This document shows positions 15,190 to 24,134 of a stretch of 64,000 bases of DNA, in pieces. The DNA is from Epilithonimonas tenax DSM 16811 (GTDB taxonomy: Bacteria; Bacteroidota; Bacteroidia; Flavobacteriales; Weeksellaceae), in contig NZ_AUAA01000014.1 of NCBI RefSeq assembly GCF_000428485.1, positions 19,169 to 83,168 of the forward strand. Direction: 5' to 3'. The position numbers were made by a program, and so were the translations under genes. The first letter of the stretch is position 1, and every line of letters begins with the position of its first letter. Below the pieces are notes generated by a model, which saw only the letters and a program-made list of their open reading frames with translations, searched no databases and was not told where the DNA came from.

Positions 15190-17421
15190 TTAATATTGAA
15201 TATCTCTACTTTGGTTGGCAAATTCTTCTGAATTTTCTCCTTTTTTACGTCCTGTTTTTTCCACTTTGCAGGCACAAACTTTAAACTCAGGAATTTTTGA
15301 AACCGGGTCCAAAGCATCGATGGTTAATTGGTTTGCAGAATTCACTCCGCCCCAATGATAAGGGATGAAAACAGTGTCCTGTCTGATGGTCTCCACCACA
15401 TTTGCAGGAAATAATGCGCTTCCACGTCTTGTAGAAACTTTAACCAAATCATTTTCTTCGATGCCATATTTTGCTGCCAATTTTGGATGAATTTCCAGCA
15501 AAGGTTCCGGATACAAATCAACCAATTTCCCAATTCTACGGGTTTGTGAACCGCTTAAATATTGGCTTACAACTCTACCCGTCGTCAACACAATAGGATA
15601 ATCTTCATCTGGTTCTTCAGTTGGTTTTTTATAAGGCGTTGGGTTGAAATGCGCTTTTTTATCGTTTGTATTGAAAACTTTGTCTTCCCAAAGTCTCGGT
15701 GTTCCGGGATGGTCTTCGGTTGGACAAGGCCAGAAAATTCCGAGATTTTTTTCTACTCTTTCGTAGGTAATTCCGTAATAATCTGCGGCGCTTCCTCTGG
15801 ATGCAACTCTTAATTCATTAAAAGTTTCTTCGCTGTTTTTATAATTAAATTTATCACCTTGGCCTAATCTTCTGGCGAGCTCCATTAAAATTTCGCTGTC
15901 TCGCTTAGCTTTTCCCGGTGGGTCAACCACTGCACGGATTCTGATGACGCGACCTTCCGCAGAAGTTGTTGTTCCTTCTTCCTCTTCCTGCAAAGAACCA
16001 GCGAGAATAATGTTGGCGTGGCGCAAAGTTTCTGATAAAAAGAAATCAATTCCGGCGTAAAACTCTAATTTTTCTAATGCTGCACGAACGTTACTGTTGT
16101 TTGGCAAAGAAACCAAAGGATTAAAACAAATTGAAAGTAAACCTTTAATCTCGCCTCGGTTAATCGCCTCAATAATTTCGTAGGCACTTAAACCTTTTCC
16201 GGGCATATCTTCTTCTTTGATTCCCCAAACATTGGCAACAAATTTTCGATGTTCGGGATTTTCGATGTCTCTGTTTCCTGGAAGTTGGTCGCATTTGTGA
16301 CCGTGTTCACGACCGCCTTGTCCGTTCCCTTGCCCGGTAATGGTTCCGTAACCGCAATAAGGTTTTCCTATTCTTCCGGTTGCCAAAACTAAATTGATAC
16401 AGCTTGAAACGTTCTGAACACCTTTAGAATGATGTTCGATTCCGCGAGCATGCATCAGGAAACTGGTTTTGGCTTTACCCCACATTTCTGCGGCTTTATA
16501 AATTAATTCTTTGGGAATTCCTGTAACTTCTTCGCCCCATTCTAGCGTACATTCTTGTACTGCTGCAACGGTTTCTTCAAATCCTGAAGTGTAATTATTA
16601 ATAAAATCGTTATCCAGCCAATTGTTATCAATTAAAACTTTCAACATTGTATTCGTCAATGCAGAATCGGTTCCGGGTCTCAATGGCAGATGAATATCGG
16701 CAGTTCTGGCAATCGGGATTTGGCGTGGGTCGATGACAATTAATTTGGCTCCATTATCACGAGCTTCCCAGATTTTATGGGTTAAAACAGGGAAACATTC
16801 ACTCACATTTGCTCCGGTAATGATGATGACTTCTGCGTGCGCCAAATCTGCCCAACTGTTGGAAGACCTGTCCATCCCGAAGGCTTTTTTGTTTCCTGCA
16901 CCTGCACTTACCATACAAAGACGACCGTTATAGTCGAGGTTTGCAGTTTTCAGGGCAACTCTGGCAAATTTCCCGACCATATAACTTTTCTCGTTCGTAA
17001 GAGAAACGCCGGATAACATTGCGAAAGAATTTTTCCCGTATTTTTCCTGTATTCTTTTGATTTCATTAATGACAACATCGTACGCTTCGTCCCATTCTAT
17101 CGGCACAAAACCTTTACCTTCTACCCTTTTGTACGGCGAAAGCAAACGGTCCGGATGATTGTCCTGCATGTAGCGCTGTACACCTTTTGGGCAAAGTCTG
17201 CCTTCATTAAACGGAAACTCATTCCAAGGTTCAAAACCTACTACTTTTTTGTCTTTTACTTTTAATTGAATGCCACATTGCAAACCACAAAAACAGCAAT
17301 GCGTTTTTACCAAAGCATCAGGATTTTGAGGATTAGACCTCACGGTACCTTTGTTTGGATAATGTTTGTGCGGTCCGAAAACATTGATAATTTCGTCGGC
17401 TGTTACGGGTAATTTTGCCAT
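15190..17421 (-). CDS. molybdopterin oxidoreductase, probable nitrate reductase catalytic subunit (NasA/NarB/NapA-like)
   Basis: A 743-residue Mo-bisMGD enzyme. An N-terminal 4Fe-4S site is formed by C42, C45, C49 and C77 (CCFCGLQC and CPKG). The likely Mo ligand is the Cys in GRLCMVSAGAG near residue 168. Other motifs are IIITGANVSECFPVLTHKIWEA, GTITGQGNGQGGREHGHKCDQLPG, GTTTSAEGRVIRIR and a C-terminal MGD-binding domain with VLTTGRVVSQYLSGSQTRR. No Tat signal is present, so it works in the cytoplasm. It clearly groups with assimilatory/periplasmic-type nitrate reductases. Nitrate as substrate is inferred from the family and from nirK, norB and Moco genes downstream. Confidence 0.9.
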   Translation of the reverse strand: MAKLPVTADEIINVFGPHKHYPNKGTVRSNPQNPDALVKTHCCFCGLQCGIQLKVKDKKVVGFEPWNEFPFNEGRLCPKGVQRYMQDNHPDRLLSPYKRVEGKGFVPIEWDEAYDVVINEIKRIQEKYGKNSFAMLSGVSLTNEKSYMVGKFARVALKTANLDYNGRLCMVSAGAGNKKAFGMDRSSNSWADLAHAEVIIITGANVSECFPVLTHKIWEARDNGAKLIVIDPRQIPIARTADIHLPLRPGTDSALTNTMLKVLIDNNWLDNDFINNYTSGFEETVAAVQECTLEWGEEVTGIPKELIYKAAEMWGKAKTSFLMHARGIEHHSKGVQNVSSCINLVLATGRIGKPYCGYGTITGQGNGQGGREHGHKCDQLPGNRDIENPEHRKFVANVWGIKEEDMPGKGLSAYEIIEAINRGEIKGLLSICFNPLVSLPNNSNVRAALEKLEFYAGIDFFLSETLRHANIILAGSLQEEEEGTTTSAEGRVIRIRAVVDPPGKAKRDSEILMELARRLGQGDKFNYKNSEETFNELRVASRGSAADYYGITYERVEKNLGIFWPCPTEDHPGTPRLWEDKVFNTNDKKAHFNPTPYKKPTEEPDEDYPIVLTTGRVVSQYLSGSQTRRIGKLVDLYPEPLLEIHPKLAAKYGIEENDLVKVSTRRGSALFPANVVETIRQDTVFIPYHWGGVNSANQLTIDALDPVSKIPEFKVCACKVEKTGRKKGENSEEFANQSRDIQY

Positions 17422-17434
17422 TTTATTTTAAATT

Positions 17435-18490
17435 TTAACCAAAATAAGTTCCAGATTCTTGTCGTGCTTTCAGATGCGCTTTTGCAAGCATTGCCCGTTT
17501 TCCTTCCGGACTAAAATCCAAGTAGCTTTTCCCTTCTTCATTTTCTAAATCGAATCCCATTTCTTGGGTTATTTCTTTTAAATCTTCGATGTGCATTGAA
17601 GTCGTATATTCATCGCCGGTGTGCGGACAAGTTTGCATTCCACGGCGTTTTCCTTCAATTTTATAGATGTTTGCGCCAACTTGCGCCGGTCTTTGAAAAA
17701 TGTGAAAAAATTTTCCGAACGGAATCCACATCAGAAACATTGCAACGGTAATTGCGTGAATAATTGCCATAAACTGGCTCATCTTTCCTTCGAGATAAGA
17801 ATAATCAAACCAAATTCCCAAACCAGTGACGGAAACTGCTACAAGTAAAATCAAGGGAAGCCAGTCTCTTTCAAACCATTGTGTTGCGATTAATCCTTCA
17901 TCTACAAACCTTCTGTGCATCATAATTAAACAACCTACGATGACCATAATCGCCGTCCAAACCAAAATGTGGAAAAGAATGGTCGCCATTACTGTATTTA
18001 AAGGAAAAGTCATCACTGTGAAACCCATCATATGGGTTTCGTACATATCGATTGTGCCTTCTTTCAGGGTAAAATGCATCCATCCGAAAGTCAATCCAAA
18101 TGTTACGGCAAAAGAAATCAAACATCCTGTAGCCAAGAGAAAATGCCCAAACCATCGCATTCTTCCTCTTGGCATAATAAATTTTTGAAATAAAATATTA
18201 CGAATAGAAAGACGAACAACCTCTTTCATATAAATAGGATAATCTTTGCTGAAAATGAATTCCCAGGTGCGCTTCCAATATTTCTGTGTTGCAGGACGCT
18301 GTTTCCAGACTGAGTGATGATATACCACTCCGAAAGTCATACAAATGGTTCCGAAGAAATAGATACTGAGCGCCGCATCAAAATTCTGCAGATTGACAGA
18401 GCCGATAATCGTGGCAGCAATCACAACGAGGGTTGCAATAATAGCGTTGATGAATGCTTTTTTATTGATATTTGTAAAAATGCTGAACAT
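17435..18490 (-). CDS. NarI-like multi-helix membrane subunit (probable b-type cytochrome)
   Basis: A 351-residue membrane protein with about six transmembrane segments. Histidines in or near them (YHHSVW, FGHFLLATG, TILFHILVW, IIHAITVAM, FFHIFQRP) are candidate haem ligands, so it probably oxidises quinol. A cytoplasmic tail (about 260-351) includes TCPHTGDEYTTSM. The frame opens at a GTG (18550), but that codon overlaps the -7 box TATATTTG (18550-18557), so transcription starts after it. I therefore use the ATG at 18488-18490. It is the first gene of the nitrate reductase operon. Confidence 0.85.
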   Translation of the reverse strand: MFSIFTNINKKAFINAIIATLVVIAATIIGSVNLQNFDAALSIYFFGTICMTFGVVYHHSVWKQRPATQKYWKRTWEFIFSKDYPIYMKEVVRLSIRNILFQKFIMPRGRMRWFGHFLLATGCLISFAVTFGLTFGWMHFTLKEGTIDMYETHMMGFTVMTFPLNTVMATILFHILVWTAIMVIVGCLIMMHRRFVDEGLIATQWFERDWLPLILLVAVSVTGLGIWFDYSYLEGKMSQFMAIIHAITVAMFLMWIPFGKFFHIFQRPAQVGANIYKIEGKRRGMQTCPHTGDEYTTSMHIEDLKEITQEMGFDLENEEGKSYLDFSPEGKRAMLAKAHLKARQESGTYFG

Positions 18491-18549
18491 TTTGAAGAAT
18501 TTTAATGATAACTCACTTACGATCAAAGAAGAACGTTTATTTTCTTTCA

Positions 18550-18598
18550 CAAATATACAGCAATAGATTCTTAAATAAGACTAATTTATCTTATTTAA
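18550..18598 (-). promoter_or_regulatory. nitrate reductase operon promoter with palindromic operator
   Basis: The -7 box TATATTTG is at 18550-18557 (minus strand). A perfect inverted repeat, TTAAATAAGA (18571-18580) N8 TCTTATTTAA (18589-18598), is centred at 18584.5. That is 34.5 bases from the end of the -7 box, identical to the rrf2 and hemerythrin-PAS promoters. The inner bases AAGAC-N6-ATCTT resemble the rrf2 operator. This suggests one activator for nitrate reduction and NO-response genes. Confidence 0.65.
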
Positions 18599-18798
18599 AA
18601 TGATTCAAAATAAATAGTTTAAATAATACAAACTAGTTAACTGAATGACAAACCTTTATCATTAATATGATTTGCATCATACCGATCTTATTTAACTGAT
18701 TTCTTCAAATCGCACCTATTCAGATTCAATCCATCAATCAAAATCCAAAAAAAAATACCTATTAAAAGGTGCTTAAAAACTTTTTCTATTATTTTATA

Positions 18799-19479
18799 TT
18801 ATTTCTTGATTGATTTTAATTTATTGAGGTTTACTATTTCAATTTTTTTACCTGTAAATGAGATGATATCTTCATTTTCCATTTCTTAAATTACGCGATA
18901 AATAGTCTCATAGGTTGTTCCTACATAGGCGGCCAAATCTGTTTTGGTAAGCTCTGCTTTTAAAACATTTTCTTTATCAAGCCCTAAATGATTGATAAGA
19001 TATAAAAGATTAACGACGAAACGTTCTTTTACAGACAAATGAACCAAACTCCCCATCTTTTGTTCCGACCAATGAAGTTCATCTGCATAAAACATCATCA
19101 GTCTATAAGCAAAAGTATTATTGGTTTTCAGCAGGGTTTTAAAAAAATCGAGTTCTAAAAAGCAAAGAACAGAATCTTTCATCGAAGTGGCAGAAATTGG
19201 AGAAAGAGAGTTTCCGACTGAAATTCCCCGATTTCCAACAATATCTCCTTCTTTTGCAAATCACACAATCATTTCACGTTGTCCCCAATGTTTATGAACT
19301 TTTACAAAACCTTTGTGAATAAAATAAATACCCAAAGTTTCCGTCCCTTCATCTATGAATTTTTGTCCTTTTTTGACTTTGATAATAGTTTGTTTTGTTT
19401 GAATTAAATCCCACCATTCAGGCAATGTGTTTTCATATAAAAAGCAATTTTTGGTGTAATCATCTAATTTGTTATTCAT
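18799..19479 (-). pseudogene. Crp/Fnr family regulator broken by two in-frame stops
   Basis: One uninterrupted frame of 227 codons encodes a full-length Crp/Fnr protein except for TGA at codon 73 (19261-19263) and TAA at codon 198 (18886-18888). Codons 1-72 carry the start of the cyclic-nucleotide-like beta-roll (IKVKKGQKFIDEGTETLGIYFIHKGFVKV). Codons 74-197 continue FAKEGDIVGNRG to the helix-turn-helix ELTKTDLAAYVGTTYETIYRVI. The frame goes on to IISFTGKKIEIVNLNKLKSIKK. Both stops could arise by C-to-T changes (CGA to TGA, CAA to TAA). No indel is needed. It sits upstream of the nitrate reductase operon and may once have regulated it. Confidence 0.9.
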
Positions 19480-20044
19480 AATCGAAGACTAAGGTTTTTT
19501 TTGCAAATTTAGATTATCAGCTTTGAATTACAAGCAAGTTCAGCAAATATCAAGATTTGTTGTTATTTTATAATAATCATATTTATCTGCGATTCTATAG
19601 ATTATACTTAAATATCCAAATCTATTTTAAACAACTTTTAGAATAAATACTCTTGACGAATTCAAACATACTTTTGCTTTTTAACAAGAAGAATTTCAAA
19701 TACAACTATAGATTTTTAATTGATTCTACATATCAAATTATAGCTCATATGTCGTTTAACACCTTCAAAATATTATCTATATCTTCCATTAGATGGTTTG
19801 AATAGAGTCCTGTCATGTTCACAAAATCCAAATGGCGCCACTTGAAAACAAGTGGCGCCATTTATTCTATGAGATCAAGCGATATTTTTCAACAAAATTG
19901 TTGGGATCATTTTTAAGGTCATTCTCAAGTTTTTCTCTTTCAGAAAGAGAGAGAGAGAGAGACCTCAAACTACATTGTACCTGTAAGTTTTACAGGAAAG
20001 ACCTGAAAATATCTGTCCAAAATCTTTCTTTAAATCTGTGTTTT
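19480..20044. other. spacer with no credible gene
   Basis: It holds the 5' region of the broken Crp/Fnr gene, a perfect hairpin at 19830-19863 (separate entry), a GA-rich run (about 19945-19962) and a small inverted repeat CCTGTAA-N3-TTACAGG (about 19980-19996) near the stop of the following minus-strand gene. The plus-strand open frame at 19832-20092 overlaps the hairpin, reads through the GA run and shows no protein-like pattern. Confidence 0.6.
19782..19863. repeat. hairpin repeat copy 1, probable terminator
   Basis: AAATGGCGCCACTTG (19830-19844), loop AAAA, CAAGTGGCGCCATTT (19849-19863): a perfect 15-bp stem. The flank ATGGTTTGAATAGAGTC and TCACAAAATCC before it is shared with the hairpin at 23911-23945. 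Both copies lie downstream of minus-strand genes for T9SS proteins, so they may end those transcripts while also being a repeated element. Confidence 0.65.
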
Positions 20045-23000
20045 TTATTTTTTTATAATTTTGAATGCTTTCGCGGTATCCTCAATGGTTAGCATATAAA
20101 CACCTGATGGTAAGCTTGAGATATTGATGCTGCTGTTGCTTAAATGACCTTTTTTAACAATTCCTCCTGCCGTATTGAAAATTACAAATTCCGCATCCTG
20201 TTTATCATTATTTTGTGAAATGATGTGAAGAACATCTTTTACAGGATTTGGATGAATTTGGATACCACCATCGTTGTTAACCTTTATCGTAATTACAGAA
20301 TTGAGGTATGTTGTATCGGGACTCGTCGTGTATGGCAGATCTCCCATATATCGTTCCGTATCCTTCACGCATCGAACGCCCATAGCAGCTTGTGGATAGA
20401 AGCCGGTACCAGATGCCAGTTTTCCACCAAATCCGGATGTGCTACTGAGATCAAGCCCAATAGCATAACCGGTGTAAAAATCAGCAGGGGAACTTGTCCA
20501 TAATCCAGTTTGATATTTATAATTATCTGCATTGGGATATCCGTTCCTGATATTTTTCCAATCATTCCCACCAAGTATTCCCCTGACGCCTGTTGCTGGA
20601 ATATTTCCAATATTATATTTGGAGTTAGGAAAATTAAAGACCCAGCCAGTTCTGCTGCCTGGCATTGTATCTTCTGTAGTAACCGTAAGCGTGTAGCCTG
20701 GGTATTGCCTGACGGTTGCCGCATTGTTTACTGCCCCAGCCGTAAGATCCGCAATGGTACTCTGCACAATACCGTAATTGGCAAAACTACTTGTGGTATT
20801 GTATCCATTATAGAACCAGGGAGATGAGCCTTTTGCGTAAGAACCATTGTTGCCTGCAGCAAATAAATTGGCATTAGCGGTATCCGGAACTCGCCATCCT
20901 CCTGGACAAGGATCGTAAACTGATTTTTCTGTAGCGTGTCCCCATCTGTCTTGTGCCAAGCCGTTTTCGTCGGAAATCCAATCTTTTACCTGTATTGATT
21001 TTGCGGACAATGTCCCGACATCTTCAATCCCTAATTCATTACCAGTTTTGGGTTGGAAAAGGAAATATAATGGATTTTCAGTTGCATATTTTATGATTTT
21101 TCTAATCCTTTCATTTTTAAGATCAGCATTTAAAATGCCGGCACTGGATTGATAGACATCCCACTCTCTGGAATATCCGGTGGTCTTATCTGTTGAAGAG
21201 AAAATTGCGTCTGTTATAGGATTTGACAGCCCTAAAACAATATTGTTATTAGCATCTACTCCGGTTTGCTTGTAAACATTGTACTCCGCTGCAACTTGAA
21301 TGCTGTTGCCATGAGCGGAGATATATTGCGTCCCTCCAGGATAATGGAAAGTCGGCAATGGATCTTTTCTTCCCCATTGATAGTGCAATCCGCCAGATTG
21401 TTGAATTTGTGTTTTTGACTCCAGCTCCACTGCTACATTTGGCCTGATCAATAATGATGGCAATACATGCAAAGCGCCCAGATTTCTATCCATAAAAGTG
21501 GTTTTAAGCGGTGTTCCACCTTTAACAGGATTTATGATTTGCCCGTTTGATGCAGAAATGACTCCACCATTCTCAACAGATTCGGTTGTATAAGTGATTT
21601 GATTTTCTTCTGCCAATGGGTCAGTAACCGGAGCCCAAATGTGCCAGCTCCAAAGCACCTTATCTGGATTTGAGCTTCCCCAAACGCCATTATTTCCTTT
21701 ATGAAAAGCGACTACGGCATTACTTTTTTTATTTGCAGCTATTGTAACTCTCATTTGCTCATCTGGATATGTTCCAACAATTTGAATTTTTTTGATTAAG
21801 TTTTGGTTATCCGTCCATATCACACTTCCAGTATTTACATTGCCAGAAGGAATCTCCTTATTATCAGACAAATATAGTTTCTGAACTGCATAGGCTTTTT
21901 TGAGACTAATCACCAATACCTTATCTTGTGCCAACACATCCGCCGTATTACCAGTCATGACAACAAAACTGTTGGGTTCTTTTGTCCAAGCTTTGTAATT
22001 TGCACTATCATTATTTGTTGACAATACATATTCGGTTTCATAAAACGAAGGCAAAAGTGCCATATTGGGATCTTTCATACATCTTACCGCTCCCAAACCA
22101 TTGGTTTGAACGGTTTGATTGACGTAAATCCCGTTCCATCCAGTACTAGAAACATCTGACCGCTCTGGATCACTACGGATAATTGTACTTCTGCTGCCAC
22201 CAATGCCATAAGTAGCATTAAGCAATAATGCATCAGAACCCTGATCCTGATAGACAACCGTTGCAGGAGCACCATCGCTGCCTGAGTAATAAATATAGTT
22301 ACCACTCGTAGGCATAAGTCCTATTTTTCTATCATCTGTACCATTAAAATTGATTCCTCTGCCTGGATAAACCTTGACACCCGATAATACATCATTGATT
22401 GAATGTGGGAATATCTGACTGTTTGTGCTATTGGTATCATCATTAACACCACTGTTTTTCCTTCCTAGAGGGTTCAGGTTATTATTAATTGTATTTCTAC
22501 CATAATGCGAAGGAACTCTCCACCCATTGGGACAGGGATCAAATTCTGATTTTAATTCATAAGATTTGCTATCTGCAGCAAGCACGTTATTACTACTCGA
22601 GGCATTACTATGCAGTCCTTTTCTGTTATCAGACCACAGATCCCAGGTTTCTATCAAATCCGGATTGGAATGATTAGTCTTATATTCCTGGCTGGAAAAC
22701 CAAGTTCCATCATTAGCAGCATGTGTCATGATATCAATAGGATTATTAATAGAATATCTGATGTTTCCATTAATATCATAGGCATTGGTATCGGTTTCTC
22801 TTTGCTTTAAAGAGATGGGAGTAGATGGTAAAGCGGCAAACGAATGTCTTCTGCTGCCAATATCACCTGTTACCTCATAGAATGTACCATCTTTGTACTC
22901 TAATGGAGGAATGGGATCTTTTCTTCCCCATTGGTACATGAGTCCACCGGATTTGTGCCAGTCATGACCAAGAAAGCTGGCGTTGGTTGCGCCTAAATTC

Positions 23001-23638
23001 CGATCCATATATTGAGGAACAAATGCCTGATTCAAAACATTGCTTTCAAATCCCTGTCCATATGTTGCGCCATCCTTAGGATCATCTGTAATCCAAATAT
23101 GCCAAGTCCAATAGATGATTCCATCTACTTTTAAAGCAATCGTAGCATTACCCTCTCCTTTCGTTTTGTCGATTAGGACTTTAATTGTAGCATTTTCCCC
23201 TGTTCCCACAAGTGTGGTAGAACTTATCAACCCATTCACATCTTCCCAAAACACAGTGGCAGTCTGCTGACCGTTTTCACTGATTGGCGTGAATAAACCG
23301 GCTTCATTTTGCATATATCTTCCCTGTTTCCACATCTGATAGGCTTTTGCAACAGGAATGTAAAGGCCATCAGTTTTGGTACCGTCTGGCATCATACCAT
23401 CTTTATAAAAAATATAGCTGTTTGGGGCAAGGGTATAATCTTGCTCTACACTGTTCTCTGGGTCACTACCGGATTTAAGAGGTAAAAGATTTGATTCACT
23501 ATCGGTAGGTATTGATCGTTTATTATCAAATACGGTACTAGATGTGAGAGATCTGGTTTCAGACAATTGGGAAACCGGTTTTTGCCCGTAAAAAAATACG
23601 ACACAAAATAACAGAACTGCGTTGTAATTTTTCAGCAT
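20045..23638 (-). CDS. large T9SS-sorted secreted protein with two FISUMP-like modules
   Basis: A protein of about 1,197 residues. The ATG at 23636-23638 gives a signal peptide, MLKNYNAVLLFCVVFFYGQ; the open frame reaches 23665. The body holds two related modules (roughly residues 60-550 and 560-1110). Each carries a WSWHIW/WTWHIW segment, MDRNLGA, GGLxYQWGRKDP and a FDPCPNGWRVP or YDPCPGGWRVP box, as in the Fibrobacter succinogenes major paralogous domain. The C-terminus (about 1115-1197) is a T9SS type A sorting domain: IQIHPNPVKDVLHI, SSINISSLPSGVYMLTI, FKIIKK. Probably exported to the surface; function unknown. Confidence 0.88.
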   Translation of the reverse strand: MLKNYNAVLLFCVVFFYGQKPVSQLSETRSLTSSTVFDNKRSIPTDSESNLLPLKSGSDPENSVEQDYTLAPNSYIFYKDGMMPDGTKTDGLYIPVAKAYQMWKQGRYMQNEAGLFTPISENGQQTATVFWEDVNGLISSTTLVGTGENATIKVLIDKTKGEGNATIALKVDGIIYWTWHIWITDDPKDGATYGQGFESNVLNQAFVPQYMDRNLGATNASFLGHDWHKSGGLMYQWGRKDPIPPLEYKDGTFYEVTGDIGSRRHSFAALPSTPISLKQRETDTNAYDINGNIRYSINNPIDIMTHAANDGTWFSSQEYKTNHSNPDLIETWDLWSDNRKGLHSNASSSNNVLAADSKSYELKSEFDPCPNGWRVPSHYGRNTINNNLNPLGRKNSGVNDDTNSTNSQIFPHSINDVLSGVKVYPGRGINFNGTDDRKIGLMPTSGNYIYYSGSDGAPATVVYQDQGSDALLLNATYGIGGSRSTIIRSDPERSDVSSTGWNGIYVNQTVQTNGLGAVRCMKDPNMALLPSFYETEYVLSTNNDSANYKAWTKEPNSFVVMTGNTADVLAQDKVLVISLKKAYAVQKLYLSDNKEIPSGNVNTGSVIWTDNQNLIKKIQIVGTYPDEQMRVTIAANKKSNAVVAFHKGNNGVWGSSNPDKVLWSWHIWAPVTDPLAEENQITYTTESVENGGVISASNGQIINPVKGGTPLKTTFMDRNLGALHVLPSLLIRPNVAVELESKTQIQQSGGLHYQWGRKDPLPTFHYPGGTQYISAHGNSIQVAAEYNVYKQTGVDANNNIVLGLSNPITDAIFSSTDKTTGYSREWDVYQSSAGILNADLKNERIRKIIKYATENPLYFLFQPKTGNELGIEDVGTLSAKSIQVKDWISDENGLAQDRWGHATEKSVYDPCPGGWRVPDTANANLFAAGNNGSYAKGSSPWFYNGYNTTSSFANYGIVQSTIADLTAGAVNNAATVRQYPGYTLTVTTEDTMPGSRTGWVFNFPNSKYNIGNIPATGVRGILGGNDWKNIRNGYPNADNYKYQTGLWTSSPADFYTGYAIGLDLSSTSGFGGKLASGTGFYPQAAMGVRCVKDTERYMGDLPYTTSPDTTYLNSVITIKVNNDGGIQIHPNPVKDVLHIISQNNDKQDAEFVIFNTAGGIVKKGHLSNSSINISSLPSGVYMLTIEDTAKAFKIIKK

Positions 23639-24134
23639 AATAAAATTTTCATAAATTGATCGCAAATAACGTGCTAATAAATCAACAATAAAGTAAATTT
23701 ATTGAAAATATATTTAAAATAATTAATCATTGTAAGTTAATTACCATATTTCATCTTCAGAAAAAAGATGGATGGAACAACTATAGTCCTCAGCATTCTA
23801 ATGAGCGCCAAACGATCATCCGGATAGATAATCATTGATCGTGGTTTAATCCTATTATTGACATATCTTAGTAAATGGTTTATATAGAGTCGTTTAGAGA
23901 TCACAACAGCCAAATAGCGCCGCTAAAGCTACGTGGCGCTATTTTTCTGACATCACATTATTGGGACATTACCAATGATTTAACAACATCTGATATTTCT
24001 TTTTTAAATTGTTGCTCGTTTTAAAGAAAACAATCATTTAATAACCTTCGTCAACTGATTCCGATACTTTATGAGCGGCTTACCAATTTGCCTCATCACT
24101 GGCTAAAAAAGAAGCGGCGTGAGTGCTAATGAAG
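23639..24134. other. spacer upstream of the FISUMP-like gene
   Basis: About 495 bases without a credible gene. It contains hairpin repeat copy 2 (23911-23945) and presumably the promoter of the FISUMP-like gene in the A+T-rich part next to 23639. Nothing else is recognised. Confidence 0.5.
23876..23948. repeat. hairpin repeat copy 2, probable terminator
   Basis: AAATAGCGCCGC and GTGGCGCTATTT form an 11-12 bp stem with one mismatch (about 23911-23945). The flank ATGGTTTATATAGAGTC and TCACAACAGCC aligns with copy 1 at 19782-19863. The two stems differ by compensating changes (TGGCGCC/GGCGCCA against TAGCGCC/GGCGCTA), so the structure is conserved rather than the exact bases. It lies downstream of the M36 protease gene. 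Confidence 0.62.

Noticed and set aside
18491..18550. GTG start at 18550 for the nitrate reductase membrane subunit
   Set aside because: The GTG overlaps the last base of the -7 box, so it would not be in the transcript; the ATG at 18490 is preferred.
19832..20092. Plus-strand open frame of 86 codons downstream of the hairpin
   Set aside because: It begins inside the perfect hairpin, reads through a GA repeat into the 3' end of the T9SS gene on the other strand, and has no recognisable domain.
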